Of a stretch of 64,000 bases of DNA, positions 29,922 to 39,743 are shown one piece after another. The notes under the pieces are model-generated. The model was not told where the DNA came from and ran no database searches. It worked only from the letters and a program-made list of their open reading frames with translations. The first letter of the stretch is position 1, and the number at the start of each line of letters is the position of its first letter. A program made the translations under genes and the position numbers. The DNA is from Pedobacter suwonensis (GTDB lineage Bacteria; Bacteroidota; Bacteroidia; Sphingobacteriales; Sphingobacteriaceae), in assembly GCF_900111825.1 (NCBI RefSeq), contig NZ_FOJM01000012.1:62001-126000 (forward strand), given 5' to 3'.

Positions 29922-30650
29922 TTACTTCGAAAGGTATTTATTGCTAACATACCCCTGGATCTCTTCGTAACTTACCAAACTCCATTCCCCGTCACGGGAT
30001 ATTTCTGCAACATGTTCGCCCTTTAAAATCACCGGGATCTTTTTTATCTTTTCTGAGGTAACGGATGGCCCGGTTCTAAAATTTAAAGCAGTTGTTGTAC
30101 GATAAAGGTTTGGAACCACTACCGGCGGCCTGTCCAAAATCACATAACCGTTCCTTTGTTCGCCGGCAATCATTTTAGCCTGTAATTGTTGCCAGGTATA
30201 ACCATAATCGTGCTGTAAATGTGGGCCATCTTTAAAGCTTACCCAATCACCACCCCATTCCCAGCCATTGGCCTTAAAAACATTAACCACTTCCATCCAA
30301 TCGCTACGCCCATCCTGATCATAATCTTTAACCATATTCCATGAGGTATCTTTTCCATCAATAACCAGCACAAAATCAAGTGCTAAACCGTAATTATGTA
30401 TCGATTGACCAGCTTTTGCATTGGTAACAATATTACCCATAGGCTTGCTGGCCGATCTACCATCAGGGTTTACTACCGTTCGGCCAAGATTATATAAATC
30501 CTGTTGCTCTTTAAATGTTCTGAGGGTTGCAGTTATCCGCGGTTTAGATCTTCCCGTTAATTTAGCTTCCGCCTGAGAAAAGGTACTTATTGCCAGTTCC
30601 CTTAAATCGGGATGCAATAGCTGAATTTTTGTTTGGCTTGGTTTGTCCAT
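29922..30650 (-). CDS. M15-family peptidoglycan peptidase with C-terminal SH3 domain
   Basis: A 242-residue protein. Residues about 10-165 form a VanY/endolysin-type L-alanyl-D-glutamate or D,D-peptidase domain: the zinc-binding SIHNYGLALDFVL (His and Asp) and the late HLQHDYGY are present, and TLRTFKEQQDLYNLGRT resembles the CwlK/phage endolysin start. Residues 185-242 are a bacterial SH3 domain (LNFRTGPSVTSEKIKKI, ending GYVSNKYLSK). No signal peptide is visible, as in phage endolysins, but there are no other phage genes nearby. A role in wall turnover or killing is possible. Confidence 0.85.
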   Translation of the reverse strand: MDKPSQTKIQLLHPDLRELAISTFSQAEAKLTGRSKPRITATLRTFKEQQDLYNLGRTVVNPDGRSASKPMGNIVTNAKAGQSIHNYGLALDFVLVIDGKDTSWNMVKDYDQDGRSDWMEVVNVFKANGWEWGGDWVSFKDGPHLQHDYGYTWQQLQAKMIAGEQRNGYVILDRPPVVVPNLYRTTTALNFRTGPSVTSEKIKKIPVILKGEHVAEISRDGEWSLVSYEEIQGYVSNKYLSK

Positions 30651-31361
30651 GATGAGTTTGTTAATTAAGTTTTACGATAATTTATTAATAACAACTTAAT
30701 AATCAATTAAATATACACAAAAATCAAGTTAAAAACGACAAGCCATATTCGTATATCAATAAAAAAAGGAAAAATACTTAATATTAGTTAGCTACAATTG
30801 TCATTATAAGTGGGGCTTGCTCATGTCTACCGGAACACAGTGAAGTGGAGATATCTATCTTGAGACAGATTTCCCGACTCAGCTGCAATCCACTCGAAAG
30901 GACGGAATGGTTAAGAATAACCCCTTAATAATGATCATTTCTAAGTGTGAGTCTATCGAAGATCTTGACTATACGAAAAAAAATTGGCCTTCTACAGGTT
31001 CGGGGCGGTAATTGTTTCTCCTAAACTTAACCCCATTGATTACCCGCCTGCAACGGGCAGGGTTTATATCAACAGGGCAAACCATTCACCATCACAAAAA
31101 TAATTTTACCACAGATAGAAAGGATGCACACAGATATGAAAATCCATGTTTATCCGTGTTCATCTGTGATTAAAAAAGCTTAACTTAACTACACCGCTCA
31201 CCAGCTTGCAGTGGACGGGGTTTATGTCAACACCATATTAGTACCATTCATCACCCCTACACGCAATCTAAGCGGAATGCGGGTTTCCTTCAAATTGTCA
31301 GACCGGAACTTAACCAACCCAACCGCTTCTCCAATTGCTTTACAAAAAATAAATGTTAATG
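30651..31361. repeat. gene-free stretch with repeat fragments
   Basis: No convincing gene. The stretch holds an ACCACAGAT repeat (31108-31170), a degraded copy of the CGACTGCGTTGCACTCCGCT-type element (about 30860-30910), and two related pieces with GCCTGCAACGGGCAGGGTTT (about 31045) and GCTTGCAGTGGACGGGGTTT (about 31205). It looks like a build-up of decaying intergenic repeats. Confidence 0.55.
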
Positions 31362-32441
31362 TTATGGATTTGCAATAGTCAATTTTTTACCCGCTATATC
31401 CTCCCATCTATAAAAGTGAAAGGTTTTATCATCGCTCATGGCGACGAGTAAACCATGCCTAAAATCTTTATTTAGTGGAACTGAAACCACATCAATACCA
31501 TCTGTTTGATTAGCTGAATATTTTATAGTGGTTAATAGCGGATGCGGATGGACCGTATTTTTCCTGGCCACCCGGTCATATACTTTTAACTGCCCGGCAC
31601 CCTGATCAGACACCAGGATATATCCTTTATTGCCTGGTGTTTTATAAATGGCGATACCCTCATTGTCCACGGCAAAATCGCCTTGTCCAAACAATGCCAG
31701 TTCTTTATTTCCTTTGGCCGGATCTGCATAATACTTGCGTACGCCTACCTGCTCATCGCAATAATAAACAAAGCCCAATTCGTTATCAACGGCAATAGCT
31801 TCGATTTCTTTTTTCCCGCTATACAATCCAAATTTCCGCACTAAATCTGCTTTGACATTACCCTTTCCGTCATCTGTCAATTCATATTGCCAAAGATAAC
31901 CTCCATTTTTAGGGCCGGTTTTACGGCCTACAATGGCATAAATTTTTCCAGCAGGATCGGTATACATCGAAATTCCCATCAAATCACGGTACTCTGCTCC
32001 TGTTTCACCCACAAAAACCGGAATTCCGCCATTGTCAATTGCCTTCATATCCGGCAGCGAAAAGATACGCAGTTTATGGGTATAACGCTCAGTTGTCACT
32101 GCAATATCTATCTTTTTTCCAGCCAACTGCAAACCATAGGCAATATCCACATTATCAGGTCGCTTTAAACCCTTAACCGTTTTGGATTGGATGATTTTAC
32201 CTTTCAGATCGAAAACATACAGGCCACCATTCGTATCTTTATCGGTACCAATTACCAAAGATTGCGCAGGATCGTTTGGGTTTACCCAGATTGCAGGATC
32301 ATCGGTATCAAAATCGACAGGGTCAGATACATATAAGGGTTTTACGACTGTACTATTTCCATTTTGCGCACCTCCTTTACAAGAAATGGCCAGGCTTAAA
32401 ACCGCAAAAGCGGTAAACTTTAAAATATGGTTGTATTTCAT
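31362..32441 (-). CDS. beta-propeller phytase lipoprotein
   Basis: A 359-residue exported phytase of the calcium-dependent beta-propeller class, releasing phosphate from inositol hexakisphosphate. The lipobox LAISC places the anchor Cys at residue 21. Calcium- and phosphate-site motifs are present: DFDTDDPAIWVNP (43-55), the KRPDNVDIAYG segment, KKEIEAIAVDNELGFVYYCDE, DNEGIAIY, ILVSDQGAGQ and QTDGIDV. It follows the beta-helix lipoprotein gene by two bases and ends a receptor-lipoprotein-phytase operon. Product inositol or lower inositol phosphates could feed the nearby inositol-lipid pathway, but this is speculation. Confidence 0.92.
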   Translation of the reverse strand: MKYNHILKFTAFAVLSLAISCKGGAQNGNSTVVKPLYVSDPVDFDTDDPAIWVNPNDPAQSLVIGTDKDTNGGLYVFDLKGKIIQSKTVKGLKRPDNVDIAYGLQLAGKKIDIAVTTERYTHKLRIFSLPDMKAIDNGGIPVFVGETGAEYRDLMGISMYTDPAGKIYAIVGRKTGPKNGGYLWQYELTDDGKGNVKADLVRKFGLYSGKKEIEAIAVDNELGFVYYCDEQVGVRKYYADPAKGNKELALFGQGDFAVDNEGIAIYKTPGNKGYILVSDQGAGQLKVYDRVARKNTVHPHPLLTTIKYSANQTDGIDVVSVPLNKDFRHGLLVAMSDDKTFHFYRWEDIAGKKLTIANP

Positions 32442-32443
32442 TT

Positions 32444-33703
32444 TTATATTTTAGTTCCGTATGCACCAACAAATGTAGATGGTGAAGGCGAGATATAGGT
32501 AATTCCGTTTTTCATTACAATGCCGGCTTTGTGATGACGGTTAAAGTTAGTGATGCCTTTGCCTAAAGCGGGTGAGTTACCCTGCAGGTGAAAATCCCAT
32601 GCGGTATTGAAATCGGCATTGGTAACTGCCGTGTTTAAAGGATAATTCACAAATTTAGGATCATTTGCACCGGCCACATTGCTGATCACATCGTTTTTAC
32701 CACCTACAATATCGCCTGTTGGCTGAAACTGATTTACAGTGGCCTGATCAAAACCATAATACCAGTTATTGCCATAAGCCGAACGGCTATCTTCAGGTTT
32801 TTTCGGATCTCTTTTTACGCCAAAACGGGTATTGGCAAAAAGGTTATTATACAGATCGGCACGTACGGTACTTTCCAGCCAGATTGATCCGCCTTTGGCG
32901 GTTGGCCTTCTCCAACCTGTATTCACCATGGTATTGTTATACGCAATAATATAGGTTTGCGGTGTTTTATCTCCTGTATTGGATAATTTTAAGGCATTGG
33001 TATTGGTGCTATAAACCAGATTATAAGCGATATCTGCTAAACAGCCGGATTTAAAATTCATGGCTTCCCCTCCTGTCACACCCGTAGTATAAAACACATT
33101 ATTGGCAAAAATAATCTTCCCGCCTTCAATGTAGGTACAATCTTCCTGAAGGTTCCTGAAAATGCTGTTCTGAACCACTAATTTGCCATTGGCATTGGCA
33201 AACCAGAGTGCGGGCAGATTTTCTCCGGCCTTGGCCTTATAAAGCCCCATTTTTACGGATGTGGAAGCGTCCGAAGTAGTGGAGCCAGCATATTCGAGGA
33301 TTACATGATCAAGCACCAGTTCATCGCACGTTGGCCCGGCCAAAATACCGCCCCAAAGTTTTCCGAATTTTTTTGATGCAGTTTTATAAAATTCATTTAC
33401 CGTAAACCTGATTGGATTTTCTGCAGTCCCAAGTGCATACAGGTTACCTTTTATCACTATCTCTGGTTTAGCAACCGTGTCCATCAGCACCGTTACCCCT
33501 TCTTCAATAGTCAGGGTTTTCCCTTCCGGGATGACAATATCGCCTTTAATTACCTGTGTACTGCCTTTTGCCCAAACCCCGGAAACCTCCCCGATTGCCG
33601 AACCATCAATAACAGTGGTATCTACATCTATATTGGCTTTTTTACATCCTGCCAGGGCTAGCACAACAAGGATTAATAATTTAAAAATCTGATTTGATTT
33701 CAT
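32444..33703 (-). CDS. beta-helix repeat lipoprotein of the phytase operon
   Basis: About 419 residues from ATG 33703, chosen because it begins a clean lipoprotein signal (MKSNQIFKLLILVVLALAGC) and avoids overlap with the receptor; an upstream ATG at 33757 lies inside that gene. The body shows beta-helix repeats (LTIEEGVTVLMDTVA, LYALGTAENPIRFTV, FANNVFYTTG, YIIAYNNTMVNTG). It resembles the lipoprotein at 5048-6355 in sequence words and in position after a TonB receptor. Probably a surface partner that captures substrate for the receptor. No catalytic residues identified. Confidence 0.82.
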   Translation of the reverse strand: MKSNQIFKLLILVVLALAGCKKANIDVDTTVIDGSAIGEVSGVWAKGSTQVIKGDIVIPEGKTLTIEEGVTVLMDTVAKPEIVIKGNLYALGTAENPIRFTVNEFYKTASKKFGKLWGGILAGPTCDELVLDHVILEYAGSTTSDASTSVKMGLYKAKAGENLPALWFANANGKLVVQNSIFRNLQEDCTYIEGGKIIFANNVFYTTGVTGGEAMNFKSGCLADIAYNLVYSTNTNALKLSNTGDKTPQTYIIAYNNTMVNTGWRRPTAKGGSIWLESTVRADLYNNLFANTRFGVKRDPKKPEDSRSAYGNNWYYGFDQATVNQFQPTGDIVGGKNDVISNVAGANDPKFVNYPLNTAVTNADFNTAWDFHLQGNSPALGKGITNFNRHHKAGIVMKNGITYISPSPSTFVGAYGTKI

Positions 33704-33725
33704 GTCTTTGTTTCTTAAAATGCTA

Positions 33726-36503
33726 TTAATTAAACTTATACCTAAAGCCAACAACATAATTCTGGCCGTAATAATCGCTCCTGATCAAGGTATTTCCGTT
33801 TTTAACCAAATCTTCCTTGATATCGTTATTTGCGGGATTTGTACCTTTTATAAATAGTTTTGTCGGGGTATTTAAAATGTTATTGGCTTTTACAAAAACA
33901 CTTATTCCGCCTTTAAAACGCTTCTCTGCAGCGGCATCTACCTGGATAAATCCTTCCTGCCATAAATCGTTGTTTAAGAATTGCGAAACCGTGTTGATCC
34001 GTGGCCCCGTATAGGCACCTGCAACCTGAGCATCCCAGCCTTTTTTAGTGTCTTTAAACAATATAGACAGGTTAGCAATATGTGCCGACTGACCATAAAG
34101 CGGACGCTCCTGATTCACATTTGCGGGCTCTGTATCTCCGGTAGTGTTATTGATTACCCTGGTGGTTTTAGTGGTATTAATACGCGAATGGGTATAAGTA
34201 TAATTGGCCTTCACCCCTATTTTACTAAAATATTTGATGTAATCTACCTCAGCTCCGTAGTTATTGGCCGTACCAAAGTTGCCCGGGCTGTAATAAATAT
34301 CCTGACCGCGAACGGCATCGGCTTGAAAAGTATATTCAATTGGATTTTTTATCCTTTTATAGAAAGCACCAACCAATAATTGCTCGGAAGCGCCGGGAAA
34401 AAGCTCGTACCTTAAATCGAAGTTATCAGCCAGAGCACGTTGCAAATTAGGATTACCACGTTCCTGAAATTCTTCATTTACCACTTTTCCAGGTACAATT
34501 TCATAAAAACCCGGGCGGTTAAGCGCCTTATAATAAGAAGCATGTAACTGTGCTTTTTCCGTTAAGAAATATTTTGCGGTTAAACTCGGCAATACATCGG
34601 TGTAAACCTGGTTTCCTTTTGGAAAAGATTCTCCTGCGGCAAAATGAAGGTGATAACCCTGATTGGTATGCTCTACTCTTGCACCACCAATTACTTCTAA
34701 TTTAGCTGAATTATATTTAAACATTCCATAACCGGAAGTGGTTTGTTCCGTGGCATCGTAGGTAAGGGAATTGGCTACAGCACCGGTTGGATTGCTTACC
34801 ACCAGGTTCAGATCGGTATAATTTTGGAAATTTACACCGTAAACATCATTTGCATGATCTGCGGCCTGGGCCATATTATAGTTATTAAAGAAGCTGCTTC
34901 TTTGCTTATCGCGGTATAAACCTCCAGCCATAACATCCAATTTATGCTTACCTGCTAAAACATGGTAGGTCAGATCCAGATAACCTGCCACATCCTCGTC
35001 GGTATTACGCTCCCACCTGCGGGTAACCGGGTTGGTATTCACCAAGCTGGTGCGTTTGCGCTGGAAATTCTGTTCCAACCCATTTAAACTGATACTGGTA
35101 TTTTCAGGCATATCATTTTTGGCAGAAGAATAAACAGCCGACCACTGCACCGTAAATTTATCATTAAAAAACTGATGGTCGCCATGCAGCGTTGAATTGT
35201 AAATCTGCTGCTCAGTTAAACGGCTACGGGTATCGAAAACCAACTGTGCATTTCCTGCTGTTGGATCATAATCTTTATTATAAGTAGTAGTTACGGCATC
35301 CCTAACCTGCTGGTTTTTCAGGTTAACATATACATTGTAAAAACTGATCTGGTGGTTTTTGTTAAAAACATAATCAACTTTCCCGTGCAAACCTGTACGT
35401 TGTTGCTGCTCCGAAAATTCACGGTAACTTTTACTGGTAATGGTGGCATAAGCATCTGTACCAACAACGGAATTATTATAGAAGGTACTATTGCTTCCGC
35501 GATAGGTATTTTGATAACTTCCTGCTAACACTACGCCTAATTTGTTATCCAAAAAGCGTTTACTTAAAGATAAACTTCCGATTAGATTAGGTGCAGGGTT
35601 TTTATATTTATAATCAAGCGTTCCTTTGGTAAAATCGTTCTGTGTAGCATTATAGGTTCTGCCGTTTATTTCATAAGGCGATTTATAACTGATATCCGAA
35701 GCATTGTAGCTGGTAAACTTACGATCGAAAAACAACTGGCTATAACCAGTAGCAACATTGGCATTTACCTGCAACAAACCCGGTGCATTTTTCATCACCA
35801 TATTAATCGCACCGCCAATAGCATCGCCCTCTAAATTTGGGGTAAGGGTTTTGTACACCTCTAAACGATCGAGTAAATCAGCAGGAAAAAGGTCGAGCGG
35901 AACATAACGGTATTTATTATCCGGACTAGGGATTTTAACACCATTGACTAATGTATAGTTATAGCGTTTATCCATCCCCCTTAATATCGCGTACTGTCCA
36001 TCGCCGTTGCTGTTGCGCTCTATGGATACACCCGAAATACGTTGCATCACATTCGCCACTGTCAGATCCGGTGAAATTTCAATCGCCCTGCCTGATACGA
36101 TGTTCATCAGTTGTGGCGCATTTTTTTCTAAGCGTCTTGCCCCCTGATCAGTAGAACTAACCGTATTGGATTTAATGGTAATATCGTCAAGGATTTTCGA
36201 ATCACTTTCCATGTAAAACTTTAAGTGATCGTTATCTTCTTTCAGGATCACGAATGTTTTTTCGATGGTTTTGTACGTAACATAGCTTATGCTGATTTTA
36301 GCCGTACCAACTTTAACATCCTTAAATTCGAAAGTACCGTCTAATCCGGTATTGGTTATGCGCCTTGGATTTTCTAAAACCACTGTTGCACCTACAATGG
36401 CCTCGCCGGTTTGCTTATAGTAAACATGGCCCTTTAATTTTGTGGCATGAACTGTGCCTGCACAAAAAAGAAGTAAAAACAGAATTTGTAATGGTTTATT
36501 CAT
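33726..36503 (-). CDS. TonB-dependent outer-membrane receptor of the phytase operon
   Basis: A 925-residue receptor. The signal peptide ends GTVHA; a carboxypeptidase-regulatory domain spans about 25-100; the plug contains NVMQRISGVSIERNSNGDGQYAILRGMDKRYNYTLVNG and the LTPNLEGDAIGGAINMV segment; the barrel ends VGFRYKFN. No STN domain is present, unlike the receptor at 1399-4671, although the plugs are alike. The beta-helix lipoprotein starts 22 bases after its stop. The phytase at the end of the operon suggests import of inositol phosphates or other phosphorylated compounds. Confidence 0.93.
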   Translation of the reverse strand: MNKPLQILFLLLFCAGTVHATKLKGHVYYKQTGEAIVGATVVLENPRRITNTGLDGTFEFKDVKVGTAKISISYVTYKTIEKTFVILKEDNDHLKFYMESDSKILDDITIKSNTVSSTDQGARRLEKNAPQLMNIVSGRAIEISPDLTVANVMQRISGVSIERNSNGDGQYAILRGMDKRYNYTLVNGVKIPSPDNKYRYVPLDLFPADLLDRLEVYKTLTPNLEGDAIGGAINMVMKNAPGLLQVNANVATGYSQLFFDRKFTSYNASDISYKSPYEINGRTYNATQNDFTKGTLDYKYKNPAPNLIGSLSLSKRFLDNKLGVVLAGSYQNTYRGSNSTFYNNSVVGTDAYATITSKSYREFSEQQQRTGLHGKVDYVFNKNHQISFYNVYVNLKNQQVRDAVTTTYNKDYDPTAGNAQLVFDTRSRLTEQQIYNSTLHGDHQFFNDKFTVQWSAVYSSAKNDMPENTSISLNGLEQNFQRKRTSLVNTNPVTRRWERNTDEDVAGYLDLTYHVLAGKHKLDVMAGGLYRDKQRSSFFNNYNMAQAADHANDVYGVNFQNYTDLNLVVSNPTGAVANSLTYDATEQTTSGYGMFKYNSAKLEVIGGARVEHTNQGYHLHFAAGESFPKGNQVYTDVLPSLTAKYFLTEKAQLHASYYKALNRPGFYEIVPGKVVNEEFQERGNPNLQRALADNFDLRYELFPGASEQLLVGAFYKRIKNPIEYTFQADAVRGQDIYYSPGNFGTANNYGAEVDYIKYFSKIGVKANYTYTHSRINTTKTTRVINNTTGDTEPANVNQERPLYGQSAHIANLSILFKDTKKGWDAQVAGAYTGPRINTVSQFLNNDLWQEGFIQVDAAAEKRFKGGISVFVKANNILNTPTKLFIKGTNPANNDIKEDLVKNGNTLIRSDYYGQNYVVGFRYKFN

Positions 36504-36764
36504 TGCGTTTGGTCTTGTCTTTTTATTATCGACAGGGCAAAGATGTACACGCCAGATTACATCAGAAAATGTTAAGGGTTACATAAAGGCAACAGCGTTA
36601 CAACAGGCATATACCAAAAAGCAACAAAAAGAAACAAACGACTGTAAATAAGACAATTAAACACATTAAAAAGCGCCGTTATGCTTTTATTATCGTTACA
36701 TTAACGAATTGTTAAGCCCTAAAAACCATTAAAAACAGGCAATAGATAGCCATCGATGTAACGG

Positions 36765-38369
36765 TTATAAGGCCTGGATAAACGCGGATAAATTATTGCC
36801 TTGAGCCAGATTTAGCTTTTTCCTTAACCTATATCTTGATACCCTTAAGCTATCTGTAGATATACCGAGCAAGGTGGCAATGTCTCCCGAATCAAGATTC
36901 ATTTTTAACAACGCGATTAGGCGCATATCTGCTGAGGTAAGCTCCTGACTATATTTTTTAAGGCTTTCCAGAAATTGATGGTGTACCTGCTCAAAAGCCG
37001 CCGTAAATTCCTTCCAGTTGCTCTCGTGGTTAAAGCTCTGGTTAATCTCGGTTAGGATCTGGCTCATCTGCTTTTTCTGATCGCGTTTATCCTCTTTCAC
37101 CATCGCCTGCAAGGTACTTCTGAGGTTTTCCAGAAATTGGTTATGCTTAATCAGATTTAAAGTATGAGTAGATAACTCCCTGCTTTTTACCTCCAGTAAT
37201 TGTTTCAGATTTTGTTCTTCGAGCTGAAGATTTTTGAGTTCAAGGCTGGTCATATCGTGTTCTATGGCCTTTTGCTTTGCCAGCATCTGTTGATCTTTTA
37301 ACTTTAAACGTTGCCTGCTGAAAATCACAAAACCCAAAACAACCAATAATATCACCACAATGGCAGAAGAAAAAGCAATAATCCGGTTTACCTTCCGGTC
37401 GTTTTTTAATCGGATAATTTCATCCGATTTTTTATTGATATCGTAAAGTACCTGCAAAAATGCGGCCTGCCTGGCGCCATCTACCGAATACAGATCAATT
37501 GTATATTTATAACCAAGTTTTACATAATGATAGGCGCTGTCCATATTGTTCAATAATTCATAGGCTTTTCCTAAATCTCTGCAGCAGGAACTTAACTGAT
37601 AAATATTGCCCATTTTTTCGGCAAGTTTTAGAGCCGTTTCGGTTTGCACAATACTTTCCTTATACCGACCGGTTTTACGCAAAATATCGCCTAAATTGTT
37701 AATGACCTCAATACTTCCCAGCTTATTCCGGTCTTTTTGATATAAATCCAGTGACTGTTTAAAATGTACGTAAGCGGAATCGTAACGCTCCAGATCTTCA
37801 TATATGCTCCCGAAGTTTTCGTGTATTTTTGCAGCTTCGCTTTTATTGTTAAGGTTTTCGGTTATTTTTAAAGCCAGTTTTTGATAATAAAACGCACTAT
37901 CATAAAGCTGCCTTTTTTCGTACAACTGCCCAATATTGCCCAATACTGTTACCTGTCCGGTTAAATTATTCAATCTTTTATAGAGATCAATAGCTTTACG
38001 ATAGCTATTCATGGCCTTATCTTTCTGTTTCATATAATAGTAAAGCACGCCGGCATCATTAAGATTGGCTGCCAATAACAATGGTTGATTGGCATTACCA
38101 AATATCTTATCTGCTTTTAAAAAGAACTCTAATGATTGACTAAAATGGCCTTGTGTATAACAAATCTTTCCCATTTGCTGCAAACATTTGCCTTCTAATA
38201 ACTCATCATTATCGTCAATAGCTTTAGCATAGATCCTCTTTAATTGAGCCAGGGCTGTAGTCGGATCTTTTTGATTCTGTGCAATAATCGATTCAAACCG
38301 ATCTTCCCGGGCGTTTGCATTGGAAATCAAGACAACAAAAAATATAAGTAAACCAATGTGTTTAATCAT
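36765..38369 (-). CDS. TPR membrane regulator with C-terminal LuxR-type helix-turn-helix
   Basis: A 534-residue protein of a Bacteroidota regulator type. A signal peptide (to SNANA) is followed by a periplasmic TPR array (about 70-290; KAMNSYRKAIDLYKRLNN and similar units), one membrane helix near 330-350 (FSSAIVVILLVVLGFVIF), a coiled coil (355-420), and a cytoplasmic C-terminal helix-turn-helix (about 475-525: SADMRLIALLKMNLDSGDIA, TLLGISTDSLRVSRYRLRKK). It lies upstream of the receptor-lipoprotein-phytase operon on the same strand, 261 bases before the receptor, and is the natural candidate to control it. The signal is unknown. Confidence 0.88.
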   Translation of the reverse strand: MIKHIGLLIFFVVLISNANAREDRFESIIAQNQKDPTTALAQLKRIYAKAIDDNDELLEGKCLQQMGKICYTQGHFSQSLEFFLKADKIFGNANQPLLLAANLNDAGVLYYYMKQKDKAMNSYRKAIDLYKRLNNLTGQVTVLGNIGQLYEKRQLYDSAFYYQKLALKITENLNNKSEAAKIHENFGSIYEDLERYDSAYVHFKQSLDLYQKDRNKLGSIEVINNLGDILRKTGRYKESIVQTETALKLAEKMGNIYQLSSCCRDLGKAYELLNNMDSAYHYVKLGYKYTIDLYSVDGARQAAFLQVLYDINKKSDEIIRLKNDRKVNRIIAFSSAIVVILLVVLGFVIFSRQRLKLKDQQMLAKQKAIEHDMTSLELKNLQLEEQNLKQLLEVKSRELSTHTLNLIKHNQFLENLRSTLQAMVKEDKRDQKKQMSQILTEINQSFNHESNWKEFTAAFEQVHHQFLESLKKYSQELTSADMRLIALLKMNLDSGDIATLLGISTDSLRVSRYRLRKKLNLAQGNNLSAFIQAL

Positions 38370-39743
38370 CTTAAAAGCAATTATCAGGCAATATGGAGCA
38401 AAGAAAAGATACCGGTGTTAACTTAAAGTTAAGCGAAGTCTCAGGTGATATAATTAAGGTGCTTCACGGAATCTTTTTCGCTTTGAGTTCTAAGTGATAT
38501 TAACTGTTTACGTGTCAGATGGTAACATCTGACACCACCGATCATAAGCTGTTTATATTTTGCCACGGAAACACGGACTGACACGGAGGATTTCACTATT
38601 TTCATAGCAGTGGTTTGTGTCCGCATGGACCATTTTCATTTTATTGCCGTTATTTATTGCAGTGGTCTATGTCCCCACAGGCTACCTGAGTGATCAGAAC
38701 AAAAAACAGGTATTAGATGAACATGAATTAGCTAAACCCGACCGGCAACGTTATCCTGGTTTAGGAATTATTGTATTTAGTGATAAATTTCCAGGATTAA
38801 GCAAAGGGCGGGACTAGCCTAACCGAAGCACACCACCGTGGTCTGTATCCTTATCGCCGTGGTCTGTGTCCCCACAGACCACCTAAAAAATCAGAAAAAT
38901 ACAAGGATTCGATAAATCGAAAGGCCTCTGTTAACTAAACCCCTGCCCGTTGCAGGCCTATCGTGTGTACACATCTCTGTTAGCCATTATTTGTTCTTTA
39001 GCACTTAGTTCTAAGACGATCGTCATGCTGAATTTATTTTACAAGTAGAAATATGGTTTTCGATTGCCTTGTAGCTACTTCGTGGTCAGCATCTTTCATA
39101 CTATTAATCCCGTTGATTAAGAAAAATTATTTTTCAACAAAAATATTGTTTTCCCACTCTATGCCGCGGGGGCATGGTACTTTGGAGCGCCAAAGTACCC
39201 AAAGCGCTTTGTCAATCCAGCTAGGAGCCTTTCACACAACCACACTCACATCAAAAAAACAGCGGCACTTCGTTTTGTGTTCAATTCTCTTTAACAATTA
39301 AATTAGTATTATGAACACAAAACCACTGCGTTTAAGGTTTGGTAATGCTATTTGTTCTTTCCTGCAACTGTTTTTTTGATAGCTCAGGCTCTTGGGATTG
39401 ACGGCGTTCTTCGGTAAAACCTGTAATCTATTAAAGCAAGCTAGCAAAGCGTTTAAAAAAACAAACTAAAAGATGTGTCCACACGATAGTTTGCTGGCGG
39501 GGCGAGCGACAGCGTTATCCCGGTTTAAACTTTATTTCATTTACCAGCTAATCTACCGGGATTAAGCAGAGGGCGGGGCTAAAGTAACCACTGCCATGGG
39601 CCGTGTCTGCATGAACCATTTTTATTTTAACGCTACCGCCATAGTTCCATTTAGCATACTGATTACAAGTACTGAAACATCAGTCTTACAACCAATCCTA
39701 TTAAAAGGTTTGATTTTAATTTTTTAAATGTAACTTTGTTGCA
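38370..39743. repeat. 1.4-kb gene-free repeat island
   Basis: No protein-like frame stands out. Perfect hairpins lie at 38512-38535 (GTGTCAGATG/CATCTGACAC) and 38859-38882 (GTGGTCTGTG/CACAGACCAC). Versions of GTGGTCTGTGTCC recur around 38612, 38661, 38838 and 38859, and related CCGTGTCTGCATGAACCATT occurs near 39600. An ACACGGAnnAnnAC repeat sits at 38562-38590, and a CTTTGGAGCGCCAAAG inverted repeat near 39180. A 66-codon open frame at 38617-38817 is made of these repeats and is not called. Confidence 0.6.

Noticed and set aside
31108..31170. Repeats considered as part of a CRISPR array
   Set aside because: Copies are few, imperfect, far apart and unequally spaced, with no cas gene.
38617..38817. 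66-codon frame with a hydrophobic start
   Set aside because: It is built from the GTGGTCTGTGTCC-type repeats and has no protein-like conservation signal or plausible start region.
38859..38882. Hairpin considered as a transcription terminator
   Set aside because: It has no T run on either side and no gene ends close by; it fits the surrounding repeat family better.
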